Assembly (NCBI RefSeq): GCF_000143415.4
Contig: NW_003314272.1
Coordinates: 770,727 to 834,726 of the forward strand
Origin: Selaginella moellendorffii
Taxonomy: Eukaryota; Streptophyta; Lycopodiopsida; Selaginellales; Selaginellaceae
Length of the DNA: 64,000 nucleotides
Reading direction: 5' to 3'
Shown here piece by piece: positions 30,079 to 40,993 of this stretch. Numbering within the stretch: the first letter of the stretch is position 1; each line of letters opens with the position of its first letter. The position numbers and the translations under genes were made by a program. The notes below the pieces were generated by a model. That model was not told the DNA's origin and searched no databases. It was given only the letters and a program-made list of their open reading frames with translations.

Positions 30079-30405
30079 GCTGGTTTCTGAACTCTTTCTT
30101 CTCCTTTCTTTGTGCCTCACATCATGAGCTGCAGCAAAGTTGGATTGATCTTGCTTTAGGGAGTCACTGCCTTTGATGGGAGGAGAGGGTTCAACACTTG
30201 GTCCGAGAAAATGATGCGCGTGCTGCAGATGGAAGAACTCTGGGAAATCGTTTCACCACCAACAATCGCTGCAGATGCTCGTACGCGGCGAGCCCCTGCT
30301 ACGTTGGGAGCTTCAACTTCAGTGGAAGGAGAAGGCGTGGATGAAGAGGCAATTCGTGCCTCTGTTGCAGCAGCTCGACAATAGCTTGATCCAGGGGAAC
30401 AAGCT

Positions 30406-33400
30406 GTGCTGGAGAAGAAGGAATCTCGAGCAAAAGGATTGATTCTTTCTAAGCTTGCAGATGCCCTTATGATGCGTTTGCGTCATAAGTGTGCTTGTGA
30501 GATCTGGGCTCATCTCCACAACAAGTATGCTGTTCTTTCCCTCTCCAAGATTAGCATGGTCGAGACTTGCATTCGTGAGACCCGTTTTCATCCAGGCGAG
30601 AACTTTGAAGAGTTCCTCGCCAAGATGCAAGATCTGTGGATGGAGCTTGAAGGTAGTCCAGCAGTGTTCAACGAAAGCAAGAAAGTTCTGGCACTTTGCG
30701 AGGCCATGCAAGATTCTTCTTTTAGTTCTTTCGTCCCTACCGTTCGCATGATGTCGCTCAACTTTGAACAAGCTGAGCAAACTTTACGCTCGGAGCTGGC
30801 TGCGAGAGGTTTGATTGTGGACTTTGATCAAAGGCCTTCCCATGTTTTGATCTCACAGTCTACATCAAATGCTTCTGCATCAAGCAATCAGTCAGGGACT
30901 GATTCAGCTCTGTGGGCTGGAAATCATCGAGGCAGAGGAGGCCGCGGAAGAGGAGGACGAGGCAGAGGTCACGGGTTTAGGGGAAATCCGCAGCAGCAGC
31001 AGAATTCAGGGAATTCTGGTAAAGAAGCAGCAGTTCGGGATTGTTTTGTGGGCAAGAACAAACAGGAATGCTGGACCTGTGGGATGCCAGGGCACTACTC
31101 CAAGGATTGCCCAGTTGCAGCTTGGCTGCAGCGCATGAACATAGGGCTCGCAGCAAATGCTCAGGAAGGGGAAACACAGGAACTTGCGGCATCATCTGAG
31201 GTAGCAGTTCCAAACGTTTCTGAAAAACTGACCATTGATTCAGGTTCAGAGAGACACCTGATGCAAAGCGGGTCGAACTTTGTGCAGTTGCGTGCTGCAA
31301 AAGGGAAGTGCATTCGTGTGGGAGATGGAAGCATTTTACCTGTTCGCGCAACTGGGGATGTGCGAGTTCCACTGGGAAGAAAGTCTCTGCTCTTGAAGAA
31401 TGCGTGGTATGTTCCAAAGATAGTGAAGAATCTGGTTTCTGTAGCCAGGCTTATGGATGAAGGTCTGGATGTGAATTTCTCCAAACATCAATGTCAAGTT
31501 CTTGCAAATGGCCGTCCATTACTGCATTTTCCCAGATGTGGTAACCTGTTTGAGAAGGAGATAGCTTCTGGAGAAAAATTGAATGCTCCTGAGATATGCA
31601 TGACTGCAGATAGCTCTCTCTGGCATTCTCGACTTGCACATGCCAATCCCCCTCTCATCAGGCGTATGCAGAAGCAAGAGCTTGTGGATGGCTTCAACGA
31701 CCACGTTCTTCAAAGTTCAGCAAAATGTCACACTTGCATTCTTGGCAAGCAAACCCGTCGTACTTTCAAACCTGCTGTGACCAGAAGCACTCGTCCCTTG
31801 CAGCTCATTCACTCAGATGTTTGTGGACCCATGCGACTGTTTGCTCAGAATGGCACGAAGTATTTTGTGACATTTACAGATGATTTCTCCAGGCACACGG
31901 ACGTCTTCTTTCTTCGTCACAAAGATGAAGTCTTTAGCAAATTCAAGCAATTTGTAGTAGAAGCCGAAGTGAAAACTGGTCAGAGGGTTGGTTGTTTACG
32001 TACTGATTCAGGAGGGGAATACGTCAACAAGTCCTTTCAGCAGTTCTGTGCTGAACGAGGAATTCTTCATCAGCGTTCTTGCTCTCATACCCCTCAACAG
32101 AATGGAGTCTCTGAGCGCAAGAATAGGACAATCATGAACGCAGTTCGGTGCTTCCTTCAAGAATTAGGACTACCAAAATTCCTTTGGGCTGAAGCAGTTG
32201 GATCAGCTGTGCATGTTCAAAACCTTCTCCCTCATTCTCGCAATCCCAACAAGATCCCAGAAGAGCTTTGGACTGGTCAAAGACAATCGGTGGTGCATCT
32301 CAGGCGTTTTGGTTGTTTAAGCTTTGCAAAAAGGGTGGATGAGCATCTTGGCAAGTTGGAGAGCAGAAGCAAGCTGGCCTTTCTTGTTGGATACGATTCC
32401 AATTCAAAAGGATATCGCCTGTACCAGCCTGGTAATCATCAAATTTTTGTAAGCACTGATGTTCGTTTTGATGAAGGAACACTCTACAAAGATCATGTTC
32501 AAGAAGAAGGAAGCTTAGATCAGAACATGAACTGGACTCCAGAAGAATGGAGTTGGGATGGTGTTGAAGACGGTGATGAAGATGACGATGATCTGACAAT
32601 CATCTATCCCTCATCTCCTTTAGCAGATGATCATCCAACACCAGTCTCTGGATCTTTTCTTCCTGAAGAACAGGGTGATGCTACTCATCGTGCACGAACT
32701 GGAGAAGTCGACAGGCTCACACGTGATCTACCATTCAATGTGGAGAACTATGGGCGGACATCATCTGGACGATCAAGCAGAGCACCTCATCCCAAGCAAT
32801 GGTCTTTTGCAGCAACAGAAATAGCTTCTGAACCAGTCAACTTTGAGCAGGCGATTCAAGCTCCTGATGCAGATAAGTGGATTTCAGCAATGCAAGATGA
32901 GTTGAATTCTCTTGATGAGAACCAGACTTATGACTTGGTGGAAGCTCCTGAAGGACGTGAAGTTGTTGGATCACGCTGGGTGTTCAAGCTTCACAGAAAT
33001 CCTGATGGATCGGTACAGCGTTACAAAGCAAGACTTGTTGCTCAAGGATATTCACAAGTTCCTGGAGTGGATTTTGATGAGATGTTCTCACCAATTGTGA
33101 AGCAGACAAGTATCAGAATGCTTCTGGCTTTTACAGCGGAGTTTGGTTTGTGCGCACATCACATGGACGTAAAAACAGCCTTCCTTAATGGGAACTTGAA
33201 GGAGGAGATATTTATGCGGCAACCCCCAGGCTTTGAGCTTTTTGGATCCGGTTGTTCCGAACTCGTCTGCAAGCTTTGCAAGGCTCTTTATGGCCTTAAG
33301 CAGGCTTCCCGTCAGTGGTATGAATGTTTGGATTCTTTTCTTATGGATCTCGGTATGCAGAGGTTGAACAGCGATGGAAATTTATATCTTCTTCAGCAGG

Positions 33401-33621
33401 GTGATCACTTTGTTGTGATAGCAGTTTATGTGGACGACTGTTTGATTGTCAGCAACAATCACACTGTTTTGAAGGATGTGAAGATCAAGCTTATGAACAG
33501 GTTTGTGATGAAGGACTTAGGAGCTGTGCGGCAGCTGTTAGGGATGGAAGTTGACAGGGATGAAGCAGACAGGACAATCACCCTCACACAGTGCCAATAT
33601 GTGAAGAAGCTTCTCAACTAG
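30406..33621 (+). CDS. Copia gag-pol polyprotein, main open segment (interrupted)
   Basis: An open frame of 1071 codons. The frame extends upstream to about 30124 but is cut by TAG at 30157-30159 and 30382-30384, so this segment starts inside gag. In order it contains the gag UBN2-like domain; a Gly/Arg-rich stretch and CCHC knuckle CWTCGMPGHYSKDC (about 222-235); the protease active site IDSGS; the GAG-pre-integrase HHCC region (HSRLAHANP, CHTCILGK); an integrase core with Asp in HSDVCGPM, Asp in TDSGGEYV and Glu in NGVSERKNR; and reverse transcriptase with YVDDCLIVSN. It ends at a TAG (33619-33621) just before the RNase H domain, which lies in another frame. Confidence 0.93.
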   Translation: MLEKKESRAKGLILSKLADALMMRLRHKCACEIWAHLHNKYAVLSLSKISMVETCIRETRFHPGENFEEFLAKMQDLWMELEGSPAVFNESKKVLALCEAMQDSSFSSFVPTVRMMSLNFEQAEQTLRSELAARGLIVDFDQRPSHVLISQSTSNASASSNQSGTDSALWAGNHRGRGGRGRGGRGRGHGFRGNPQQQQNSGNSGKEAAVRDCFVGKNKQECWTCGMPGHYSKDCPVAAWLQRMNIGLAANAQEGETQELAASSEVAVPNVSEKLTIDSGSERHLMQSGSNFVQLRAAKGKCIRVGDGSILPVRATGDVRVPLGRKSLLLKNAWYVPKIVKNLVSVARLMDEGLDVNFSKHQCQVLANGRPLLHFPRCGNLFEKEIASGEKLNAPEICMTADSSLWHSRLAHANPPLIRRMQKQELVDGFNDHVLQSSAKCHTCILGKQTRRTFKPAVTRSTRPLQLIHSDVCGPMRLFAQNGTKYFVTFTDDFSRHTDVFFLRHKDEVFSKFKQFVVEAEVKTGQRVGCLRTDSGGEYVNKSFQQFCAERGILHQRSCSHTPQQNGVSERKNRTIMNAVRCFLQELGLPKFLWAEAVGSAVHVQNLLPHSRNPNKIPEELWTGQRQSVVHLRRFGCLSFAKRVDEHLGKLESRSKLAFLVGYDSNSKGYRLYQPGNHQIFVSTDVRFDEGTLYKDHVQEEGSLDQNMNWTPEEWSWDGVEDGDEDDDDLTIIYPSSPLADDHPTPVSGSFLPEEQGDATHRARTGEVDRLTRDLPFNVENYGRTSSGRSSRAPHPKQWSFAATEIASEPVNFEQAIQAPDADKWISAMQDELNSLDENQTYDLVEAPEGREVVGSRWVFKLHRNPDGSVQRYKARLVAQGYSQVPGVDFDEMFSPIVKQTSIRMLLAFTAEFGLCAHHMDVKTAFLNGNLKEEIFMRQPPGFELFGSGCSELVCKLCKALYGLKQASRQWYECLDSFLMDLGMQRLNSDGNLYLLQQGDHFVVIAVYVDDCLIVSNNHTVLKDVKIKLMNRFVMKDLGAVRQLLGMEVDRDEADRTITLTQCQYVKKLLN

Positions 33622-33625
33622 TTCA

Positions 33626-34393
33626 ATGACAAGTTGCAAATCCGTGGCTACACCAGTCGTCATTGGCATCAAGTTCACAAGCAAGATGGATGATTTATTT
33701 GATCAGCCCTTGGTCTACCGATCGCTTGTTGGAGGACTACTCTACCTCGCCAACATGACTCGCCCTGACATCTCCTTTGCTGTTGGTCTCCTCAGCCGAT
33801 ACATGCAGTCTCCGAGTTGTTATCATTGGCAGATGGCGAAGAGAGTTTTGAGGTATTTGAAAGGAACGGCTGCTCATGGATTGGTTTACAAATGCTCAGG
33901 TCAATCCAAACTTGTTCTTCAAGCTTACTGCGATGCAGATTGGGCTGGCAACTTGGATACACGACATTCAACCTCCGGAATTTGCTGCATAATTGCCGGT
34001 GCTCCGGTTTCATGGGGAAGCAAGAAGCAAACGACAGTTGCTCTTTCCAGTGCAGAAGCAGAATACGTAGCTGCCAGTACAGCAGCAAGGGAGATCATCT
34101 GGCTTCGTCGATTACTTGGAGAACTCAATCAACAGCAATCAGATGCGACCATTCTACATTGCGACAGCAGAAGTGCAATCGCCATGTCAAAGAATCCTGT
34201 GTTTCATGCTCGTACGAAACATATAGACGTGCAGCATCACTTCATTCGCGAACATGTAGCAGCCGGAGATCTTCACCTGGAATACGTTCCTTCACAGTAT
34301 CAGTTGGCAGACCTTCTAACCAAGCCACTTTCGGAGCTCACATTCATCAAGCTGAGGAATCAACTTGGAGTGTCAAGCACACCCTCAGCTTGA
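33626..34393 (+). CDS. Copia RT C-terminus and RNase H, separated by stop and frameshift
   Basis: 255 codons in a different frame from gag-pol. It contains SLVGGLLYLANMTRPDI, YCDADWAGNLDTRHSTSG (RNase H Asp), SSAEAEYVA (Glu), HCDSRSAIA (Asp), and the terminal YQLADLLTKPL typical of copia. Compared with other copia elements, the junction with the preceding frame has lost two bases and gained a stop. This segment is unlikely to be translated as part of a polyprotein. Confidence 0.9.
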   Translation: MTSCKSVATPVVIGIKFTSKMDDLFDQPLVYRSLVGGLLYLANMTRPDISFAVGLLSRYMQSPSCYHWQMAKRVLRYLKGTAAHGLVYKCSGQSKLVLQAYCDADWAGNLDTRHSTSGICCIIAGAPVSWGSKKQTTVALSSAEAEYVAASTAAREIIWLRRLLGELNQQQSDATILHCDSRSAIAMSKNPVFHARTKHIDVQHHFIREHVAAGDLHLEYVPSQYQLADLLTKPLSELTFIKLRNQLGVSSTPSA

Positions 34394-34401
34394 AGGGGGA
34401 G
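34392..34401 (+). other. Copia polypurine tract
   Basis: GAAGGGGGAG directly before the 3' LTR, the usual primer for plus-strand synthesis. Confidence 0.8.
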
Positions 34402-34555
34402 TGTAGGAATAATGATGAACACGACAAGCAGTCCGAATCGTGATCAGATCTCTGGTGATTTCCGATTTGATTGAAGTTGTATATATATATACAGCCATAT
34501 ATGAATCAATGTGAGTTGAAGTGAAATCCGTTGTTCTTGCTCCGCTTTTCTTTCT
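34402..34555 (+). repeat. Copia 3' LTR
   Basis: 154 bp, one substitution from the 5' LTR. It is followed by the GCCTT target duplication. Confidence 0.95.
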
Positions 34556-34799
34556 GCCTTCAACTTGTTCTTCCAGGCCCAGTCCCTGTTCTTCTCGTTC
34601 CTCTAATCCCTGGTGCTCCAATCCCAGCCCTCGTTCGAAACAAGAGCAAGCTATATACAATGTCTTAACTCTTATAGCTTCGCGAACTCTTGCGGCGTTG
34701 CCGATGCCTCCAGTGGAGCGATTCTCTCGCACCCCTCGCTCTTCGGGAATCCATTAATTTCTTGGGAATTCACATTTCCCCAAGGTGTACCTTGGCAGT

Positions 34800-35351
34800 G
34801 GAAATTCAAGCTTTTGGAGGTAAAACTCAAGTCCCACAACCCTGTCGAGCTCCTCGTGGAGCTTGGCCATGACTCGAGGATTGTGCATCACTGCACTCGC
34901 TCACGGTGGTGGTGGTATCAGTATTAGTCTGGTAAGGAGAAGTTTTACAAAGTTGAATTCGCTTTAACGTAAGTCTCCCCTCCAATGAAATCGAGCATGA
35001 TATCGAGGAAGTCCTTGCATTCACGGGGTGTTTTGCGCTCTCCATGGGGACTACTTACAGCTCCAGCAAAGTTATAGCTGAAGTTCTGGGGAAGAACCAT
35101 GTACGGCCTGGAAGCAAAATTTAGATCATGTGTGGTGAAGACCTCTTTGGTAAGCTCCGGGCTGGAGATCAGGATCATTCCCAGCCTCAAGGAAATAATA
35201 GGACCATACTTGTTGGCTATGCGCTCTGTGCGGGCATTCCTGCTAGCAAGTGTAAGCCGTGGAGGTGGAAGATTTGAGCGAGCTTTCAAGAACCACAAGA
35301 CCGAGAGAGAGTGATGAAAATTGCGGAGCTCACAGCAAGTGCTACATCCAT
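34800..35351 (-). pseudogene. Cytochrome P450 fragment A (deleted copy)
   Basis: On the - strand from the ATG at 35351 it matches the intact P450 at 62287-63846. It has the start MDVALAVSS, a frameshift within 25 codons, KYGPIISLRLGM and SPELTKEVFTTHDLNFASRP. It then jumps from the SPHGER region straight to TPRECKDFLDIM, so about 150 codons are deleted. A scrap of the I-helix region (TDTTTTVSE) ends it. It is clearly non-functional. Confidence 0.85.
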
Positions 35352-35379
35352 TTCTGTGGTATTTATGTCAATCTTGCCC

Positions 35380-36010
35380 CACTAGAATCTGCCTGTTGCT
35401 TGCATTAACCACACAACATGAAAAGATGGTGGCAAATGCATCCCGACTCGAGCTGGCCATGCTTCTCCACAAATGCGGATGCCAGACGCATCCATCGGCA
35501 TTGCGGCACGAGAAGTTCTTGTAGAAACTTACGATCGATGTGCAACCATCATCGACCCTTGGCGCCATTCGCGTTCCAAACCTTTTCTCGTGGACTACCA
35601 TCCTCGCTGCGTATGCCCACAATGGGTGCATGCACAAATAAGTGCTCTTGTTTGGCGCCATACCACAGAATGTGATACCGCTATCTGGGGAAATGGAAGC
35701 ATTAACATAGTGCATGCTGGAGTTTAGCATTCTTTCTTTCCTGGAACACAAAAGTCACGGGATTTCAGCATATGCCTTGAGTGGGCAGCTTGAATCGAGT
35801 TTACGGTGATTGTAGTCCGTTCCGGCATAGTTTCAAACTCACGGCTTGGCTCCTTAAGTTTGCTAGATTGGCAATACACTTGCAAGAGCAAAGTCCACGA
35901 CACCACGTTAGTTTGAAGAACATTTCCGTTTCTTTGTAGAGCCCATTCTCGGCAAGAGAAATCAAACTCTTTGCTTACCTTCTTAGCACGATTGTTCCTC
36001 ATTTGGATAA
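35380..36010 (-). pseudogene. PPR gene remnant, inverted relative to its match at 61.9 kb
   Basis: On the - strand at about 35795-35995 it reads NVVSWTLLLQVYCQSSKLKE and FETMPERT, a PPR repeat. The same 200 bp occurs on the + strand at 61936-62132. Upstream pieces (35380-35720, with MAPNKSTY) are also PPR-like. No continuous frame spans the region. Confidence 0.6.
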
Positions 36011-36549
36011 CTGTTATATGGGTTCAGCTTCTAAGGAGTACGTTACATGGATACTGGCATTGTGCTATTTAAACACGTTGTTGCAAGAAGCCAAATCACC
36101 ACTGGACACTATACTTCTCTCGCCCATCCTGAACAACGCTTCAGACTTACGCATATCTCAAGGCCTTCGCCATAGGCAGCAAGCCAGGAGTTACATACCA
36201 TGAAGTTATGACGAATCATATCCGCATCACGTACTTCTTGCATAAGTCCGTCCTCGCATAATTTGGAAAGAATGACACGTTAGTTTCGGGCATCTCCGTG
36301 AAAAAATAATTCGGTTTGTTTGGAAAGCCCATTATCGGCAAAGAGTTTTTTGTGCAAAGATTTAAATCGCCCTGTTGAAGTTGATGTCCAGGATGTTAAT
36401 ACATCACGTACTTCACACGGCGCTTACACAATTGTCGCACCCTCTCGAGATTTTCAAAAATATTGCCTTTGCACAGCATGTGCCCGAGCCACTTGGTCTT
36501 TTGAAACGCCCTTGTGGAAGCGCCTTTGCGAGAATTCCAGCAAGAAATG

Positions 36550-38068
36550 TCATGGCCTACCTAGACTACAATCGCTATTTTTAAATCCGCCCACACATAA
36601 AACTTTGGCCATGGCTTGCAATGGGGTCTTGAGCTGCACAGTAGTGAGGAAAACCTCTTCCATGGACGGCGTTGTCCCAGGCACAAAGCTCCAATTGAAG
36701 CCATGGATGAGATTTGCCACGAGCAGCTCCACTGATCGCAATCCCATGCCCATTCCCGGACACTTTCTCCGCCCAGATCCAAACGGGAGGAGCTCAAAGT
36801 TTTGGCCTTTGACATCGATGGAGCTCCCCAAGAAGCGCTCCGGGTGGAATTGTGTGGGATTCTCCCATACTGCCGGATCCATTCCAATCGCCCATGCATT
36901 CACCAGGAGAGTGGTCCCTTTTGGAACGTGAAAACCGCCAACGGTTGCTGCTTGCCTTGAGATGCGCGGCATGAGTAAGGGTCCCGGAGGATAGCGTCTG
37001 AGTGATTCCTTGAGGACAATCTGGAGGTACTCGAGCTTTTGGAGGTCCGACTCTTGAGTGCTGCCCACAACTCTGTCGAGCTCCTCGTGGAGCTTGGCCA
37101 TGACTCGAGGATTGTGCATCACTGCAACCATGAGCCACTCGCTCGCGGTGGTGGTGGTATCAGTACTGGCAATCAACATCTCCTGGGCATTTGTAGCATA
37201 AGAAATACCTGTTCAGCAATCAAGGAGAAGTTTTGCAAAGCTTACCATGAGATTCGCCTTTACGTCTCCCTGCTCCAAAGAAGTCGAGCATAATATCGAG
37301 GAAGTCCTTGCATTCCCGTGTCGTCTCCTTGTGCTCCTCAACAATCTTTTGCAAGAACTCGTCTTGCTTGGCATGGATTCGCTTGTAGCGAGGAATCTGC
37401 CAGTCCAGCCATCGCAAGTACCAGGGCACCAAGTTGCTAACACAGGGATTGATCCCCAGCTCAAGAACATTGTCGTTGAGCTTCTTGAATTCCATGGCAT
37501 GGGCATCTACGTTTTCATCACCAAAGTACCTCTTGCTCATCAAAATTCGTGATGTGACGTTGAAGGAGAAAACACTGGCCACGTTTCTCACCTCCACAGG
37601 TTTGCCATCGCCATGGGCCTTCAAAATCCCCTCCAACGCACGAGAAAGCTCATCCCTTCTGACCCAAGAGAAGGAGTCGATACACTTGGCTGTGAAGAGC
37701 TCCATTGTACACAGCTTGCGGGTGTTTCGCCATAGCTCGCCATAGGGACTGGTTGCAATTCCAGAAAAGTTATAGCTGAAGTGGTCGCCTGGAAGCAAAA
37801 TTTAAATCATGTGTGGTGAAGACCTCTTTGGCAAGCTCCTGGCTGGAGATCACCACAGTTGGGATCATTCCCAGCCTCAAGGAAGTAATAGGGCCATACT
37901 TCTTGGCTATGTGTTGCAATGCTCTGTGCGGGGGCATTCTTACTAGCAAGAGTAGGCAATCAGGGGCAATCCCCATGGACCTGGTGGCAGATTAGAGCGA
38001 GCTTTCAAGAAGCACAAGACCAACAGAGCAATGAAAATTGTGGAGCTCACAGCAAGTGCTAGATCCAT
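36550..38068 (-). pseudogene. Cytochrome P450 copy B, near full-length but frameshifted
   Basis: Aligned by eye with the intact copy at 62287-63846, nearly the whole gene is present, with a start at 38068. A small deletion after GLPLI breaks the frame. A 17-bp deletion occurs at NFASR (about 37796), between CCT repeats, and a 14-bp deletion at GAG near 37269. The I-helix end (STDTTTTASEWL), KESLRR, FHPERF and heme-binding FGSGRRKCPGM are intact in the second exon. The 3' end lost about 57 bp present after the stop of the intact copy, so the reading frame runs on to 36550. Three separate indels make function very unlikely. Confidence 0.85.
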
Positions 38069-38069
38069 T

Positions 38070-38260
38070 TCTGTGGTTCTTGTGTCAATATTTCCCTGAC
38101 TTTTAAAGCCTTGTAAAGTACTTAGAAGCCTTGGAATGGTCAGTAGCTGTAGCTTTTTCCAGAAGACTAAAAAGTGACCAAAGTGTAAGTGTAAGTTTTG
38201 GTCAAATTTGTAGAATGACTTTGGATATATCTAGAATATGTATGTGTAAGGTTTGTAAAT

Positions 38261-38304
<44 letters not shown>

Positions 38305-40993
38305 TACCTTGGCTAGGTAATGTATTTATAAATTATCCATTTGAAACTGAATTTGGTCCATCCATTTGCAAGGGTCTAAACCCTAATTATTTCTATATCC
38401 TAAACATTCACATTAATAGAGATGAAGGGCATTGCAATTTGTTTCTAAAGGGCAATGCTTTACTCTAATATTTGGGATCATGTTTTTGTTCTTATTTCTT
38501 CATTTTCTTTTTTTATATTAGCTTTTTTGCAAGATCTAGAATTTTAGTTATCACTATGCTCAAATCTACTTCTTCTTTCATTCTTTTCTTTTACATATCA
38601 TGCCATTATTGATCAAAGAGTATGTCATTTGAGGTTACTAATGCTATTTTGTTAAATTGAAATTTTAGTGCTATATAGTGTGATCATATTAGTGTTACAC
38701 CCATCCTTGGTGTGTTGCTAACAGTTTTCAACTTCCATAAAATTACATAGTTTGTTTTGTTCTTGGTGTTTTACCATTTCCCATTGATGTGGAGTGTGAT
38801 TGTGATATTGATTGGTGAGTTATAGATGATGCAGTCTGGTTCTTGAAGAATATTTGAGGATCAAGTTTATATGTTTACAAGCTTAAATGGATTCTAGGTT
38901 ATGATGAAGCACTTGATTATTATGGAGATAGCTTTAAAGATGAATTGGAGATTTTATAGGGTAGGTGTCAATCTTTTAATACCATTTGATCCTTTTTTTT
39001 TTACTTTCTGCTCTTTTTTAACCTTCTTTTATTTATCAGTTTGAGCCACCTTTTCATATTTTTACTGTTCCTTTTTTGTCTGGAATATTTCCTTTTCCTA
39101 ACACATTGATCATTGATAACTTTTATAATTCTCATTCTCAATCCAATGTTGAGTTAAATGTTTTCTATCTTCCGCATACTAATCTGGATCTTGAGTGTAT
39201 GCAGGAAGTTGAGAATCTTATTTTTGTTTCTTTGGCAGAGTCTTTGATCAATTTTGATATTGAATATTCCTATATTCCAAAGGTTTAGTCACTTTGGCTA
39301 GAATTTTAGGTTGTGTTCCCACTTGTTAATGCTCTTAAGAGCCTTTACTTTACTGTTACTACTAAGGAGTTTATATATTCCCTTGAGAGTGTGGATGTTA
39401 TTATTGATTTTCTTGTCTTAAGTGGAATTATATGTTGAGGAGGTTTAGCAATATAAATCTTTTGCTTATATTGTGGTGGCCAAAGTATTTTATAATGAAA
39501 AGTCTTTTATTTTCCAAGCTTTGATCATATTTCCTTCTTTTAATTTCTTTATTTCTGCATTTCCCACTGTTATAAATTTTTTTCCAATGCTTCTTTATTC
39601 ACTTTTTCTTCTTCTATAATGGTTTTTTCTCAATTTTTTCACTTTTTCCTTTTTGCCTCGACACTTTAAACTTTTTTTTTCTTTAGACAATATGGATTGT
39701 GGAGTGAAGATAAGTATAACAAGTTCGAATGGAACATTTAACCTTAACGTAATGAGGTTGAATAAATATGATAGTGGAGTGAGGCCAAATATAGATGGCA
39801 GAGTGAGGACAAGAGTAGCAAATCCAAATGAGGCTAGTGCTTTATAACTTTTTTTTCTTTTGAGGTGGGATAAAGAGGATATGGAAGACAAATGGAGTGA
39901 GTCAGACCTCCCATGTGCAATGTTAAACAAAGATGAAGATCATAAATCTAAGTTAACACAAGTCTTGAATTAATGTTCAAGTTCCGGGAAGATAACCACA
40001 CCTAAGAAGATGCAAAGGTAAGTTTTACTTATGGTTATAAGTCCGAGTTAATAGTTATTTCAAAGGATTATTGGCGAACAAACGTGAAGGTAAGATGTAT
40101 TATTTGTGTTAATGGCATTTTATGGACTACAATAGTTTTTGAAGTCCCTTGTTTTGGTTCAAAGTTATAGCTTCATAGTTGGTTTGAGCATTTGGCAATT
40201 GTATATAGAGTTGCAATTGGTACATTAGAATTTCATAGTTGATTAATATTTATGCTATGGCTTTGGGTTTTGTTTCAATTATAGTTATCAACAACTTTAT
40301 TGGTGGTTTTGTGGGAGCTTCAAAATTTTGTGGTAGTTTTTAATTGCCCAACAGAAGCTCTAAATGTTCCATCTGACTTATTGTTATCTTCTAGAGGGGA
40401 AGATGGTGTAAGATTTATAAATACATATGTGTATATACATATATTACCTTAGCTAGATAATAAACTAATTATAGTAATATAGTATATGAATCATCTATTT
40501 GGGACTAAATTTGGTCTATCCATTATTTTTTATATAAACAGGGGTCTAAACCCCAATTAATATACCTATTCTCATATCCTGAGCAATCATACATGGATAT
40601 TTTAGGATATTTTATTATCTACTGGTTATTATTTATTTAGATTAATTTATATTTATAATTTATAAATATATTTATATGAGTGCATTTGGCAAGTAGGGAG
40701 TGTGATGTTGTAGGTAAAAAAAGTAGAGCTACAAGCCAAAGCCATAGCTAAAGCCCAATTTGAGCTTGCCCCACATATAGTATACTACATGTAAAGCACT
40801 CACTCCCTTGGATTTAAATCTGGACTTAGACTCCACCTATTGAATATAGAATTGGAATATAGAAATGTATATATGAATTAGCCTAAAAAATTTAGCTTAT
40901 ATATAGAAGCGAGTCATTTGGATTGAACTCAATCCAATAGCTATTAAAATCCTATTACACTAATATTAGTATATGACATCGTAGCTATACACG
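38070..40993. other. AT-rich intergenic DNA
   Basis: No gene is supported over 2.9 kb, only short frames. It contains an AT microsatellite at about 38262-38300. Its last 140 bp resemble 60230-60350 (see findings). Confidence 0.6.
38262..38300. repeat. (TA)n microsatellite
   Basis: About 19 uninterrupted TA units. Confidence 0.9.

Larger units (their letters stand above)
29913..34555 (+). mobile_element. Full-length Ty1/copia LTR retrotransposon, recently inserted, coding region broken
   Basis: It is bounded by 154-bp LTRs (29913-30066, 34402-34555) that differ at one base (29990 T, 34479 G). The target duplication GCCTT lies at 29908-29912 and 34556-34560. The PBS TGGTATCGGAGC (30067-30078) abuts the 5' LTR and a polypurine tract (34392-34401) abuts the 3' LTR. 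The domain order gag-protease-integrase-RT-RNase H is copia type. In-frame stops at 30157, 30382 and 33619 and a 2-nt loss near 33630 mean this copy cannot make a full polyprotein. LTR ends are TG...CT rather than TG...CA. Confidence 0.95.
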
